64,000 nucleotides of DNA from Takakia lepidozioides (taxonomy: Eukaryota > Streptophyta > Takakiopsida > Takakiales > Takakiaceae): the NCBI GenBank assembly GCA_030704615.1, contig CM060733.1, positions 67,640,001 through 67,704,000 of the forward strand, read 5' to 3'. The notes under the pieces are model-generated. The model searched no databases and had not been told where the DNA came from. It saw only the letters and a program-made list of their open reading frames with translations. A program made the translations under genes and the position numbers. Shown here piece by piece: positions 1-10,890 of the stretch (position 1 is its first letter; the number at the start of each line of letters is the position of its first letter).

Positions 1-1974
1 CGACTTTCGCGGCAAGAGGGCTTCTTTAGTTGGCGGAGGCATCTTGCCAGAGACCCAATCGTGAAGTTCGGGTCTCTAGGCCAGAAGTCCAGAGAGTCAT
101 GTCCGTAGGCTCCGTCCCCATGGCCGTGGGTGACCATGCCGGTCAGCGAGATTGGAAGCTGACCTAAGCCGGAGACCATCTTGTTCATCGTCTGCAACCT
201 TGGAACAGCTATTTTCCGATGATCCATCTTGTCATGAATGATGCAGAGGAACTCCGACGACATCATGGCTGACTCATTCTTCCAGCTGTGATAGAATCTC
301 CTTCAAGACTTCTGAAGCCTGAGGTGCTTATCATGTGCTTTCTTGTGAAATGCCTGCTCATCGCTTCGTTTGACCGACTTCTTGATTAGGTTTTTCAGCA
401 TCTCACAGTCTGTGCATTTGGCAAACGTGCTACCACTTTTTCTAACCTCGACATTGGGAAAAATCCAGTGTTTGATTCTGCTCACGGCTGCCTGGGAGAT
501 AGGCTTCAACCCACATATTTTATTCGTCTGCAAGACAGACAGGGAGAAATGAACCTCGCGCGATTGCCCGAGCTTTAATAGAGAGAGGTCTAAAACATTT
601 CGTGGAAGCAAAACAGCGAAGGACCGAAATATATAGAATTCGGCAAGAGGTATACAGAAGAAAACTCACCTCATTACACTCCTCACGAACTTTTTTCCTG
701 TTCAATTCAGGTGGCAGAACTAGAAGTGTATCTCTCCGTCCGTCACCAATACATCGGGTCTTATGAGGCATGAGATCGGAGTTTCCGTTGATAATGGACA
801 TTAGGTTCTCTTCAACTTCACGAGTTTGTGGACGAGGCTGTTTCACTCCGGAATTCCCGTGCAACGATGTAATCACACCTTCTCTGCTTAGCTTTTTGTA
901 TTCCATGTAGGTTGACCGACCAATTCCGTGAATTGTCTATCAAGCTCTCTCACACACATCCACGCCCTCAATGGATATGTAGGCCTTTGTCGAAACCCCG
1001 TCTATACGATGAAGTCTTTTGGGCACATCAAAACCGAGCTCTCTCCTTTCGTCGTAAGAGGATCCCCAATAAGCGGTTTGGATAGCGAGTATTTTTCTCC
1101 AGTCGAAATATTGACAACACTGTAAATTGCAACATTGTTTGCTGATGACTTCTCGAACTGCCTGCAGAGAGAGGCGTGTCTTTATCTTTTTGGAATCGTT
1201 TTCTTTCGGATCTTTTTTTGGTCTATTGAAATGACGGTATGCTGTTATTTTCACCCCATTCTCGTTGTTACCAATATCTGCTTGTTCCCCGCTATTGACA
1301 AACCTATCAAGCTCATGTGACAATTTCCTACCACTATCAGTCAACCGAGTATACGTCAATGGCCAGATCACGAGACACATGAGATTGGTCGATCCACCAT
1401 TCAAAATCCTTATAACGAGCACCCCGACGTGATGTTCTCCAACTTTCTCACAAAGTATCACCTCGTCAGGACGACATGTTTGTATTCTGTCCTCGTACAT
1501 AGCACTTTGGTCATCTCCAAGGAGAATACACATCTTATTTCTCTAGCTGTCTCTACCCATAGCAACATCGTTATTCGGAGACGGCCTTGACATGTCAGAT
1601 TCATTGTGTTCATTGAATTCTGGATCGGAATCATCCGCAAAATTCAATTCCACCTCCGAGTCCTGATGATCCTCATTGTTGGTGTTAGTGACACTCCCAC
1701 TATCTTTTTAAATTTGCACAACATCCCAAACGACAGTTGTTCCGATTGCTTCTTCCAAAAAATCCGCATCCATATGCGGATATGGCAACGACACAGAAGA
1801 ATGTGTCGGATCACATGACATAATAACAACAAATATTGTGGACCCATTTAGCTGTCGTCCATGACAACTTCCGCAATCAGTCACGTTGAGACATTCTGCA
1901 GTTGCGACGATAGAGTTCGAGCCGTGAAGAGTGAGGAAATTTTTTTGACCAGTTTGGAACGACGATATTTCCAC
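1..1974 (-). pseudogene. Decayed gene of a multicopy, probably transposon-encoded family (5' end off-window)
   Basis: Read on the minus strand, one frame runs from about 1974 to 670, then crosses an intron (528-669) and continues to base 1. In-frame stops lie at 1705-1707, 1534-1536, 937-939, 934-936 and 300-302; outside them the frame stays coherent. Visible features are an acidic Asn/Asp/Glu-rich N-terminal part, a Cys-rich segment (KQCCNLQCCQYF) followed by AYWGSSYDERRE, the string IHGIGRSTYMEYKK, a CxxC (KCTDC), and near the window edge HDKMDH and TGMVTHGHGDGAYGHDSLD. I know similar proteins as high-copy, unannotated plant or algal families. The Asp/His-rich end could be part of a DDE-type nuclease core, but that is inference. 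The C-terminus is outside the window. The five stops make it a pseudogene. Confidence 0.6.
528..669 (-). other. Intron (GT-AG, phase 0) in the decayed gene
   Basis: The minus strand has donor GAG|GTGAGT with the cut at 670/669, and acceptor CTGTCTTGCAG ending at 528. Joining the flanks gives an uninterrupted change from ...EECNE to TNKICGLKP... in phase 0, and the downstream exon is in a different frame from the upstream one. This explains the frame change without a mutation. The intron carries one of the CCTCGCGCGAT motifs. Confidence 0.7.
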
Positions 1975-2118
1975 GAACCTCGCGCGATTGTGCGTGTATC
2001 CTTCAGTAGCGATGCTGGAGATTGTTGATTTGGCACTATATCAACCTGACACTAAGAAAGAGTGAAACAATAACTTAGTGAAGTAAGATTAGAGAAAACT
2101 GAAGACAAAGATGAAAAG

Positions 2119-2347
2119 AAACCTCGCGCGATCGCCCGCAGTTAAGGTGATAATGATTTAGAAATTGTAAATAAAATTCCGACTCTCGGATTATGTAATA
2201 GAATGTAGAATGTAGGTCTGTATTGGTCGATATAAATATTTGTACCAAATAAAATGATCTACGAAAGTTTCGACCCGAATGTACAACATTGTCTACGACT
2301 CCATAACAGAACTAAAACTAAATCCACGGGCGATCGCGCGTGGTTCA
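2119..2347. mobile_element. Small inverted-repeat element (MITE-like candidate)
   Basis: The left end AACCTCGCGCGATCGCCCG (from 2120) and the right end (2328-2346) are reverse complements at 18 of 19 positions. They enclose about 190 bp of AT-rich non-coding DNA. The same CCTCGCGCGAT core also occurs at 554 and 1978, beside and inside the decayed gene. A target-site duplication is not clear, so it could instead be a dispersed palindromic motif. Confidence 0.4.
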
Positions 2348-3119
2348 GATGGATGAAATGCAGGACAGATGAATAATGGTAAACGAGTTTTGGATGAAAA
2401 CAAAGAAAATGGATAAATAAATGAAAACATGGATGAATGAAACAGCTGTAGTGCGAGTGATCATTCGAAGTACATAAAACGGTCGGGGCTGTAGGTAAGA
2501 TTTTTGGGGACAGTGGATGGGAACAGAGGAGCAGAGAGACAAAAGAGAAACCCAGATAAAGTGGAGAGGCTCTCAATATTGATAGGAGAACAAAGGGAAG
2601 AATGAACGTAAGACAGACAGCCATGAAGATCAGCTAGCCAAAGCAACTGTGAGGTAAAAAGTGGCATGCGTGCACACGGCAGGCTCTTATACGGATTGTC
2701 AAACAGTCTCTGGTCGACGTGTTCACATTACAGATGAGCGTTTGGAGTGTCATGGATCGACGCATGTCGCCCTTGATATGCTCTTTCGTGTAATCTAGCG
2801 GCTAATATGTCCTCCAGAGCATAAATTCAGGTAGGAGACTGAAATCCTCCGAACATTATGGGGTACATAAGTTATTGCGGCCACTAGGAATAACGAACTG
2901 ATTCGAGATCTGGAAGCTGACAGGTCTGTATTTTCCATGAGTGATGAGCAGACGAGCCACGAGCCATGAGCAGAGTTTTTGAACCTACACCGAAGCAAAC
3001 CCGAAGCCAGATTCCAGGTTCGGAATAGGCTCGGGATATGAGCAAAGCTGAAGGACCAAAGTTATATTCCTAAATAGAAGGTGTACCACCTATACCCGTG
3101 CGGGCCAAACGGAAAATGT
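2348..3119. other. Non-coding stretch
   Basis: I see no supported gene. Open frames of 60-120 codons on the minus strand are Ser/Leu/Phe-rich translations of purine-rich DNA with no domain. Confidence 0.5.
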
Positions 3120-3120
3120 A

Positions 3121-3259
3121 CAGCCGGAAGTCTGTGCCGACTTCTCATATAATATAATATAATATAATATTTAAAAGTCTGTGCCAACTTCTCAAAATAT
3201 AATATAATATAATTAAAAAACTGAAAATTAGGAAGCCGGAAGCATGTGCCGACTTCTCA

Positions 3260-3292
<33 letters not shown>

Positions 3293-3342
3293 CCGGAAAA
3301 TAGGCAGCCGGAAGTCTGTGCCAACTTCTCAAAAAAAATGTA
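3121..3342 (+). repeat. Four copies of a hairpin motif separated by AT microsatellites
   Basis: A motif of about 26 bp (AGCCGGAAGTCTGTGCCGAC then TTCTCA) occurs near 3122, 3170, 3232 and 3305. Its core GAAGTC-TGTGCC-GACTTC is a 6-bp inverted repeat around a 6-nt loop. Each copy is followed by a different simple repeat: (TATAA)n, (ATATA)n, (AAT)n, then A-rich. This resembles serial insertion of 3'-tail fragments of a retroposon that ends in a hairpin plus microsatellite. Confidence 0.6.
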
Positions 3343-4196
3343 CCAACGCCCAAATAAGGGGAATTCCTGAACCTAGCTTTGCATCCGAACCTAACTTGAT
3401 TGTTCTATAATGAGGGAAAATCGTGCACTTGTAACACTGAAAAACAGGTTTGGATTGTCGGAAACCTGGGAATATTCGTAGAAATATGCGAAAAATATTC
3501 TTTTTTGGGGTTCTGCTCATGTTTTTTTGTGCGCACTGCTCATAGAAAAACAACCCCCGAAGCGGACATCCAGCACACCTGAGAAGCAGCAAATCCAATG
3601 ATGAATTAATGATGCAAGAGAAGGAATAGTCGGCGGCAAAAGTGGCCGCCTCTTAATGCTACTGTGAGCCGGCGGCCATCTATGGCTGCGTGACAATAAG
3701 TAGCCGCAATGAACGTGGGGCTGTAGATGAGCTGTAGGTAGAGAAAACGGCATACCGATCAATTACCAGATGCATCTCCCGACACGTCATTATTGAACCT
3801 ATGAATATTTATTCAACATTGGATAGCCTGTGCGGATGAAACAGACGTTTACTGGATGAGATGACTGCCCTAGTGGATGATTCATGTCCCCTCATGGATG
3901 AGCGCCGTCACGGGAACCCGCAATCATTCCAGGGAGGTCACTTTATATCGTGCCGTAACGCTCTGGACGAACTAGTGGAGTCATTTCATTACTGATAGTC
4001 ATGTCGCATCATTGATTGTACCTGCATAAATTTAGGGGTCCTCAGCGAAACGGTGAGACAAACATCCCACCTTTCATCCATCCATGCATCGAGGACAAAC
4101 CGTCGGATGCGACGGACCGCCGACGGTTGAGATCACTTATGGCATATAAGGAGGAGTGACCGAAAGGAGACTCCTTTTGCATTCATTTGAGACACG
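3343..4196. other. Non-coding stretch
   Basis: No gene supported. Short open frames on both strands lack homologues that I recognise. Confidence 0.4.
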
Positions 4197-4370
4197 CTCA
4201 ATTTTGGACTCAGGGAAGTGCGAGAGAGAGCGAGAGAGCGAGGGAGGCAGAGAGGTGGAGAGCGAGGAAGCGAGAAACTGAGAGATCGAGGGAGTGTGAG
4301 TGCGAGTGAGTGTGAGTGGGTGCAAGCGATTCAGCGGGTGTGGGGGAGTGTGACAAAGTGAAAGCAGGCC
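4197..4370 (+). repeat. Purine-rich GA/GTGAGT low-complexity tract
   Basis: Long runs of GAGAGAGCGAGAG and GTGAGTGTGAG-type sequence. Translation of either strand gives only Ser/Leu/Pro-rich strings. Confidence 0.7.
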
Positions 4371-4479
4371 GACATAGCAAGAGAGTACACTATCCCGGAA
4401 AATTACTCTAAATCTAATTATCCGAGAATTATCCATTTGTTGGTTATTGAAGATAATCAGGAATCTAAACAATAGAGTA

Positions 4480-5619
4480 ATATATTAAAATAAAATAATA
4501 GTATTATTTATTTATTTTAAATCTAAATACTAGTATTAAGTTATCATATTATAAATTAAGTGATCGTTGATTAAATACAACATACATTAATTTTTTTTAA
4601 TGTTATTTAAGAATACCAACCAACCTGTAGATCGGGTAAATTAAAGAGGTTGAAAGGTGGTTAGAACATGTATAGATATCAGTTTGGTGGTTTTTTCTCT
4701 CTCAGGTTTCTTTTTTGCAAATTAGAACATTAGCATTGCTCTTTTCGCCTGTTTATTAACTAATAGTTGTGTATGGATACATCAGCCAATAATCTATAGT
4801 ACATGATTGTTGTGTGCTTTGTCCCAACTCATGCCTAAAACAATCACAAAAGGAACAAAGCTAGTCAATGATCAATTTTTAAAATACTAATTAATGTTGT
4901 TGCTCAAAACAATCTCATCTTCTATATACTTGTTATTTTATGAACATTTCTTTGCATTGTTTGTGAGTTCCTCAAATTCTACATTGAGCAAGATATTGAA
5001 CTTCTAGCTATAATTGATAATTTGTTTAGCTCGCAAGATCCACGTCAAAAAGAATATTAAAACAGTTGATAAATGTTTTTGGCTATTATCTATTGTGATT
5101 ATTAGATTATTGACCATCGACATGAATCTTTCACATGCATTATTCAGGTGTGTATAAATCCATTCAAATACAATCTTATACAATCTTTATCTTTAAATTA
5201 TATGTCATTATGTACATATAATATGTTAGTACTTATACTTTATATAATTTAAAAAAGTTAATAAAATGATTTTTTAACTCACTTTGCTATAGATTAAAAT
5301 AAATATTGTTAGTGTAGAACATTGTAAATCCATAAGGTCAAAATTTCATATGGTTTAAGAAGCTGTTAATTATACGTTAGTGAGTTGTTCACGACTATTG
5401 TGTGCTATATATAGGTCTATGTTATTTAGTGTGAACATCATCTCAGTATATCTCTCAAAACTTGCAAGAATATGTGTTGATTGTAGAATGACTATTTCAC
5501 ACAACAAAATGGCACCAACAAGCTTATCCTTATATATTGTTGCAATGAAAAAAGGGTAAAAATTAGGAAAACACAACGTATTGAAGGAGGGGTGAGGGAT
5601 TTATATAAAGTGTGTAGAG
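4480..5619 (+). other. AT-rich region upstream of CFAP52
   Basis: This stretch of about 1.1 kb is much richer in A+T than the DNA on either side and holds no convincing open frame. It leads directly into the CFAP52 start codon and probably contains its promoter and 5' UTR. A TATATAAAG string at 5602-5610 lies only about 10 nt before the ATG, so it is unlikely to be the working TATA box for that start. Confidence 0.5.
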
Positions 5620-7611
5620 ATGGCGGTACGACCATTACCACTTCAAGCATGCATTGGATATGGAGGAACCATAGGCAATGGTTTGATATTACATCCTGAC
5701 AAAAAGACAATTATTTATCCATTGGGCACGACTATTGTTCTACGTGATAGGAAAGATATGACAAAACAAGAATTTTTGCAAGGACACAACAATCGTGTGT
5801 CTTGTGTAACATTATCAAAGAGTGGAAAATACTTGGCTAGTGGACAAGTATCACCTATGGGATTTTCTGCTCCCATAATTGTATGGGATTATGCTGGTCG
5901 TAAGCTTATGCACAAATTAATACTTCACAAAGTGAAAATTCAAGGACTTTGTTTTTCTTTTGATGACGAGTTGCTTGCATCATGTGGAGGCCAAGACGAT
6001 TGTAAGTTAGTAATTTGGAGAACAAGAACCGGTGAAGCTGTGTGTGGAAGTCCTACACCACTGGATTGTGCCATAGCATTGAAATTCGCCAATAGAACTC
6101 GTACCAAACTTGTGACGACTGGAGTATTAAAGATCAATGTATGGACTGTGGATGATGTAAATCGTAAGCTTATACCCGAAGATTGTGATGTGGGACGCAA
6201 AAAACGTACAAATCAATGTTTGATGATTGACGATGCCGATGAATTTATGTTTGTTGGAACTCTCACTGGTGATATCATGCAGGTTAGCCTAGGCCCAATG
6301 TTGTATAGGGCTGGAGGACCCAAAAAATTGATAGGGAAGGGTTGTTTGTGCATCATGCCCACGCCGTTCAATGATTTTCTTGTGGGAGGTGGTGATGGCT
6401 CTGTTAATCTAGTAAGGTTAGGACATGAATGTTTGAAGTTGGTTAATAGTATAAATTTATTTGGGAGTGTAACTGCGGTCGCCGTCGCCGAATCAGGTTT
6501 GAAAGGCTCATTTGATTTCTATATTGGTACGTCATCTGGCCATTTATATTCCATTAAGTACGACGGAGGAAAGAATGTGATGACGCCAACACTTTTGCAA
6601 AAGTGCCATTTTAATAAAATCAATGACGTTGCTTTTCCTAACAATTATAGTGACGCTTTTGCAACAGCTTCAAGTAATGACATCCGTGTTTGGAATCTTA
6701 AAGAAATGAAGGAACTAGTTCGCATACAAATTCCAAATACCTTGTGTGAAGAAAAAGATTCTATCAACCAAGAATGTTTTTGCTTGCAATTTATGCCCGA
6801 TGGAAGGTCTTTGATTAGTGGATGGAGTGATGGGAGAATCCGAGCTTATGGTCCACAAACTGGAAAATATTTGTATACTATTATTAATGCACACTCATTT
6901 GCTGGTGCACGTAAGGGTGCAGTTGATACAAAAGCTTTTCAAGGAGTAACATCTATTGCGTCAACTTGGGATAGCATGCGCATTGTTAGTGGCGGTATTG
7001 AGGGCAATGTTCGAGTATGGAGAATAGGTAACCAAAGTCACAACATGCTGGCATCAATGAAAGCTCATGTTGCTGCTGTTACGGCTATTGCAATTCGCAA
7101 GAATGATAGTGAGTGTGTGACCTGCAGCAATGATGGCTCGTGCATGATTTGGGACCTCACGAGGTACGTGAGAAACAACAGTATGAGTGCCTCAAATTTC
7201 TTCAAGGGGATAAGTTATCATCCCGATGAAAGCCAAATACTTTCTACTGGCACCGATCGGAAGATTACATTTTGGGATGCATATGATTGTCAAGCAATTC
7301 GGCTAATAGATGGATCTTTGTCATCAGAAATGTATTGTCTTGATATTAGCCCGGATGGTGCAGGATTTGCAAGCGGTGGTGTTGATAGAGAGGTCAAATT
7401 ATGGAACTATGATGAAGGTCATTGTTATTTTGTAGGGCTAGGCCATAGTGGTGCAATTGCCAAGGTCAAAATCAGCCCAAATCAGCATAAGGTTGTGTCT
7501 GTGGGAGAAGAAGGAGCTATCCTTATTTGGGACTACCGCAAACCAATCTCTAATTCACCTCCGGAAGCTAGCAAGGACGTGAAAGTTGTGGCCCCTGAAT
7601 CACCAAAATGA
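5620..7611 (+). CDS. CFAP52: Cilia- and flagella-associated protein 52 (WD-repeat protein)
   Basis: Single 663-codon frame with no intron. CFAP52 (WDR16) is a WD-repeat protein of motile-cilium doublet microtubules, where it acts as a microtubule inner protein; land plants keep it only where sperm swim. The product starts near the family's usual start, with GLILHPDKKTIIYPLG at about residues 21-36, and then shows the two-propeller WD40 layout. Diagnostic strings are LILHKVKIQGLCFSFDDELL, FKGISYHPDESQ followed by GTDRKITFWDA, LGHSGAI and SVGEEGAILIWDY near the end. Animal orthologues are about 620 residues; here a C-terminal tail of about 25 residues is extra. An in-frame TAG at 5614 fixes the start at 5620 unless there is a spliced 5' exon. 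The gene sits in an AT-rich island, unlike the GC-neutral transposon DNA around it. The absence of introns suggests an old retrocopy or strong intron loss, but the frame is intact and looks selected. Confidence 0.9.
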   Translation: MAVRPLPLQACIGYGGTIGNGLILHPDKKTIIYPLGTTIVLRDRKDMTKQEFLQGHNNRVSCVTLSKSGKYLASGQVSPMGFSAPIIVWDYAGRKLMHKLILHKVKIQGLCFSFDDELLASCGGQDDCKLVIWRTRTGEAVCGSPTPLDCAIALKFANRTRTKLVTTGVLKINVWTVDDVNRKLIPEDCDVGRKKRTNQCLMIDDADEFMFVGTLTGDIMQVSLGPMLYRAGGPKKLIGKGCLCIMPTPFNDFLVGGGDGSVNLVRLGHECLKLVNSINLFGSVTAVAVAESGLKGSFDFYIGTSSGHLYSIKYDGGKNVMTPTLLQKCHFNKINDVAFPNNYSDAFATASSNDIRVWNLKEMKELVRIQIPNTLCEEKDSINQECFCLQFMPDGRSLISGWSDGRIRAYGPQTGKYLYTIINAHSFAGARKGAVDTKAFQGVTSIASTWDSMRIVSGGIEGNVRVWRIGNQSHNMLASMKAHVAAVTAIAIRKNDSECVTCSNDGSCMIWDLTRYVRNNSMSASNFFKGISYHPDESQILSTGTDRKITFWDAYDCQAIRLIDGSLSSEMYCLDISPDGAGFASGGVDREVKLWNYDEGHCYFVGLGHSGAIAKVKISPNQHKVVSVGEEGAILIWDYRKPISNSPPEASKDVKVVAPESPK

Positions 7612-8391
7612 GAGAGAATTTGAAATAAGAATAAAAAGACTGCGAATAGACTAGTTATATTTATTAAATAAGTTAACTAATTAAGAGTTCATCTAGTATT
7701 TTGATTGCTTAATGGTGGTGGAGAGAATACTTAGAGAATGGGAGAGGGCGGGCTCTGCGGTTTGCGGAACTATGCCCAACGGTCGCTTCGTCTCTCTCCT
7801 CTCGTTCCCCCTCCATTCCTCATAGTTTGCCCACCCCTTTGGGCTGTCACTCGTCATTTCCAAGTTCTACTCACCCTCACCTCTCCATACATAGGCTTTA
7901 CTGATTCTTCCTATCATTTTTTACTTTTTCAGCTCATTTCATATCCCAGTAGACTCCCCGTTACATTAGCATTCCACGAAGCAGCCTTCTCCACCTTATT
8001 GCTTGGTTTCCTACGTTGCTCAGTTCATCTCTTCTTCATCCGACTTGCACTAATTCCTGCAATCATTCAATAGCATGGTCAGCATCACAAATCTAGTGGC
8101 TGCCTTTATTTATGACCTTTCACTTCAAGCGGCTGTCACTATAGTCGGGTCGGCTCCATGAAGAAGCTTCACAGAAGAAACTAATTATCTAAGGGCCCCA
8201 GGCCAACTCCTGCGCTCCCAGCCTGCCCAGCCTCAAGCTCACTTCCACACTCTACTCCCTGCCTCCCTGCCTGATTGTGATCCGTCTCTCCTGTTGCTAC
8301 TCTAGCCTCAGGAATTTCTAAGTTGTCACCTGTACCAGTCTCCTCACTATGTATCCTCCTAACAACGCGCAATTCAGATCGAGAGGTTAGA
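7612..8391. other. 3' flank of CFAP52 and unassigned DNA
   Basis: The first about 90 bp are AT-rich and probably hold the 3' UTR; no poly(A) tract marks a recent retrocopy. The rest has no feature I can support. Confidence 0.4.
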
Positions 8392-9087
8392 TGTCGCGGC
8401 CCTTTGCCTTGAGGGCGGGGGGTCAGGACACAAGAGGGGCTGCCCTTGTGGTGGGGGCAATGGCAGCAAATAGGAAAGGGGGCTGAAGCACCCTTCAGCA
8501 CTCAAGGAGGCGGTGGCGCTCACTGGAGCCCCGGGGGGGTGGGGTGGGGGGGTCGATAGTAGCATAGGGAGTCGTAGTGGGGTGGCATAGGACTCACCAT
8601 GAGGCTGAGGCCTTGTGGTGGGAGTCGTGGGGAGTCTTGGGACTCACCACGGTCCATTGGGGGCGTGGTGGGTGGGCCAAGACTCACCGCGGCTCACCAC
8701 TGGGACGATCGAGGGTCTAAGTGTTGGTGCACCATATTTGGACTTGGCTACTTGTGGAACCCCCGCGGACACCTACAGAAGTATATATAGGGAGTAGTAA
8801 CCCCGAGAACGGTGCAAGCCTGTTGGTGACCAAAAAGTAGTGAGTAAGCGTGCGAGCCGGAAAGCGACCAAGGTGTGGGGAGCTGTTCCGGACTGCCATG
8901 TACCAAAGGGAATTTCCACTGAGCCCAACAGATTGAGGGTCAAGTAGGAGTGTGAGGGGGACCGTTATGCCCCGGTGAGCAGCCGAAGCTCTGAGTTGGC
9001 CCGGCGTCCAGTTTGGGAGTTAGGCACGCGCATCAAAGCGAGTAACTATGACTTGAAGGGGAGCTTACCGAAGTGAGGTGCGCGACA
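8392..9087 (+). mobile_element. LTR of the element I family, probably solo
   Basis: Begins TGTCGC and ends GCGACA, the same 6-bp inverted ends as the LTR at 12143-12886. It shares long blocks with that LTR, including the G-rich start, the ACTCACCACGGTCCATTGG region, the AAGTATATATAGGGAGTAGT block and the end near GTGAGGTGCGCGACA. The flanks TTAGA (before) and TCAGA (after) match at 4 of 5, consistent with a solo LTR with an eroded target duplication. The same TCAGAG could be the remnant of a deleted primer-binding site. Confidence 0.75.
8769..8800 (+). promoter_or_regulatory. TATA-like core promoter motif in the LTR
   Basis: AGTATATATAGGGAGTAGTA is conserved between the two copies of this LTR (here, and near 12571-12590), the position expected for the LTR promoter. 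Function is inferred from the motif and its conservation. Confidence 0.45.
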
Positions 9088-9379
9088 TCAGAGTTGGACT
9101 CGTGTTAGGGGGCCACACAGAGGGCCCACCCGCTCCCACTATGCACCAAGACCTCACCCAACCTCTGGAACTGGCTACTTCCTCGCTCACCAAGCCCAAT
9201 CCATCGGCAGGGAGATGCTGATGCAGATGCAGTCAATGGAGCCCACCGCAACTCCCCTTGCGCCCGCATTCCCAACTACTTAGCGTGGCCCACCACCATC
9301 GCAGCCAATTTGTATCGCACAGGAGCCCCTGCCCATGTCTCCACCTGCAAGACAACAGACAGAGGCAATCGAGCTTTAG

Positions 9380-10123
9380 AAACTGTTGGAAGATGACTTC
9401 GTGGTGGATGAGCTCATTACCTCGCAGGAAGCTCTTAGCGGTGACCACTAGATGATAGCTATGGACATTGCAGACCTCACCAACAGAGTGTCATGCATGG
9501 AAGAGAGTGGAATCCTTGTCCACTTCCTTTCCCTGGTAAGAAGGTGAGTAGATTATTCTGAGGAACTGGGTAATCAGACACCTGGGAGGTGCAGGAGAAC
9601 TCAAGCACCATTTATGCCATGCTAAAGGTAGGGGTTTCTTCTCCATTGTTTTTGAATCGCAGGAGGCAGCCACACAAGCTCTCCAGATTAACCCACATTT
9701 GCTTGGTTTCAATGTAAACATCTTTCCATGGTCGGCAAAGATGGGCCATAAAAACGGGAAGTTGTGGGGGCCCAGAATAGTATAGCTTCCGTTTATTCCG
9801 GACCAATTGTGTTCAACATCCAGGCTGACATTGCCAATCATTTCGGATCCTATCTGGGGTGCTTGGGAGTGTTTGACCTGCTCTTGTGCATGGAAAGCAT
9901 TAGGAAGTACCCTGCATGGAAACATGTTACCATAGCATCAAAGCTAAATGACAATGGATTCGCAAAAATGGTGCTCATGATGCCAGAGGAAGACACCCTG
10001 CCAGATTTTGTCAGGCTTCCCATAGATGAAGAAGGTAATTACTTCACAATCAGAGTAAGGGGCAGGGAAGCAGACTTGCAGACCTGGGAGTATGGGGATG
10101 ATAAAGTGCGGCCTGCTGTCTAA
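9380..10123 (+). pseudogene. DUF4283-like LINE ORF1/gag-type relic
   Basis: A broken coding region. Around 9551-9770 one frame reads KGRGFFSIVFESQEAATQAL followed by LLGFNVNIFPW. This fits the DUF4283 domain common in plant LINE ORF1 proteins, where an F-x-F strand and a tryptophan surround the nucleic-acid-binding core. A TAG interrupts that frame near 9778. A second frame (9764-10123) continues with YPAWKHVTIASKLNDNGFAK and then an acidic C-terminal end. Upstream, LEDDFVVDELITSQEALS looks like the N-terminal acidic or helical part. No reverse transcriptase follows before the SINE at 10194. Confidence 0.4.
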
Positions 10124-10193
10124 TTCTCCTTCCGATCCGATTTTATGGAGCCGACCACGAAGTAAAGCGACGCCGAATTCCCGGATAAGGGGA

Positions 10194-10371
10194 AGTATGA
10201 CGCCTCTCAAAGGGAGCGTAACTTATGGAGTCACTTCACCCCCAAGGGCTACTGCCTTCCGCTAGGAAGGTGGACACCTTCATGACACACCAGACTGTGG
10301 TTTGAACTTTGAACCCACAACCACATCCAACGTGGTATGTGCCCATTACCACTGGGCTACATGTTGATTGT
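10194..10371 (-). mobile_element. tRNA-derived SINE (copy 1)
   Basis: On the minus strand: a pol III box A (TAGCCCAGTGG), a box B region with a short duplication (GGTTCAAAGTTCAAACC-like), a body with AAGGTGTCCACCTTCC and GGCAGTAGCCC, and a 3' stem-loop. It is flanked by near-identical direct repeats CCGGATAAGGGGA (10181-10193) and CCGGGTAAGGGGA (10372-10384), matching at 12 of 13, as expected for target-primed insertion. Confidence 0.85.
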
Positions 10372-10486
10372 CCGGGTAAGGGGATATTAAATGCTGTTTT
10401 TTTGTTTGCCACTTGTCCAAATTTCCCCCTACACCCACTCCATTTCAAATCTGGCCAGCATGACCAGTTCCTCTCCTCTCTGGCTG

Positions 10487-10546
10487 TAAATGCGGCGCCG
10501 CGTTTCCATCCAACATGGATGGAAATCCGGCGCCGAATTTCCATCC
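10487..10546. repeat. P1 palindromes (two adjacent copies)
   Basis: Two copies of the dispersed P1 palindrome lie side by side. The second (10517-10546) is GGATGGAAAT, CCGGCGCCGA, ATTTCCATCC, nearly self-complementary around GGCGCC. Confidence 0.8.
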
Positions 10547-10890
10547 ACTGGGGTTGAATGAAACCACATCGGGACCAAACAGTGAACTTGGAATGGTGGA
10601 TGGGGTGAGGAGGTATATAGCAATGATTTTTCATATTCCATATTGACAGGGACCTCCCAATCAATTTGGAATGGTAGATGGGGTGAAAAGAACCACCTTG
10701 TTGAAGGTTGAGCAATGATTTTTCAAATTCCATATTGAAACCCCGAAGTTTAAATTCATTGTCATGGTTCCGGATGTCGACATCAGAGAGGCACATCTTT
10801 ACATGCACATCCTACACACTAAATCTCAAATAGTGATGGTATTGCAGAGATCTAAAACATGTTGATGCACAATGTATTCTCTGTAATAGA
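10547..10890. other. Unassigned DNA with a short direct repeat
   Basis: A segment of about 45 bp beginning near GGAATGG(A/T)AGATGGGG and ending with CAATGATTTTTCA recurs at about 10590-10640 and 10670-10735. No gene seen. Confidence 0.4.

Noticed and set aside
1-1974. RIP-like or APOBEC-like directed mutation as the cause of the stops
   Set aside because: The five stops can each arise by a single transition, but that is true of most random stops; strand and context bias cannot be judged from one copy.
2259-2667. Minus-strand frames of 65-121 codons
   Set aside because: Ser/Leu/Phe-rich antisense of purine-rich DNA; no domain, start context or homologue.
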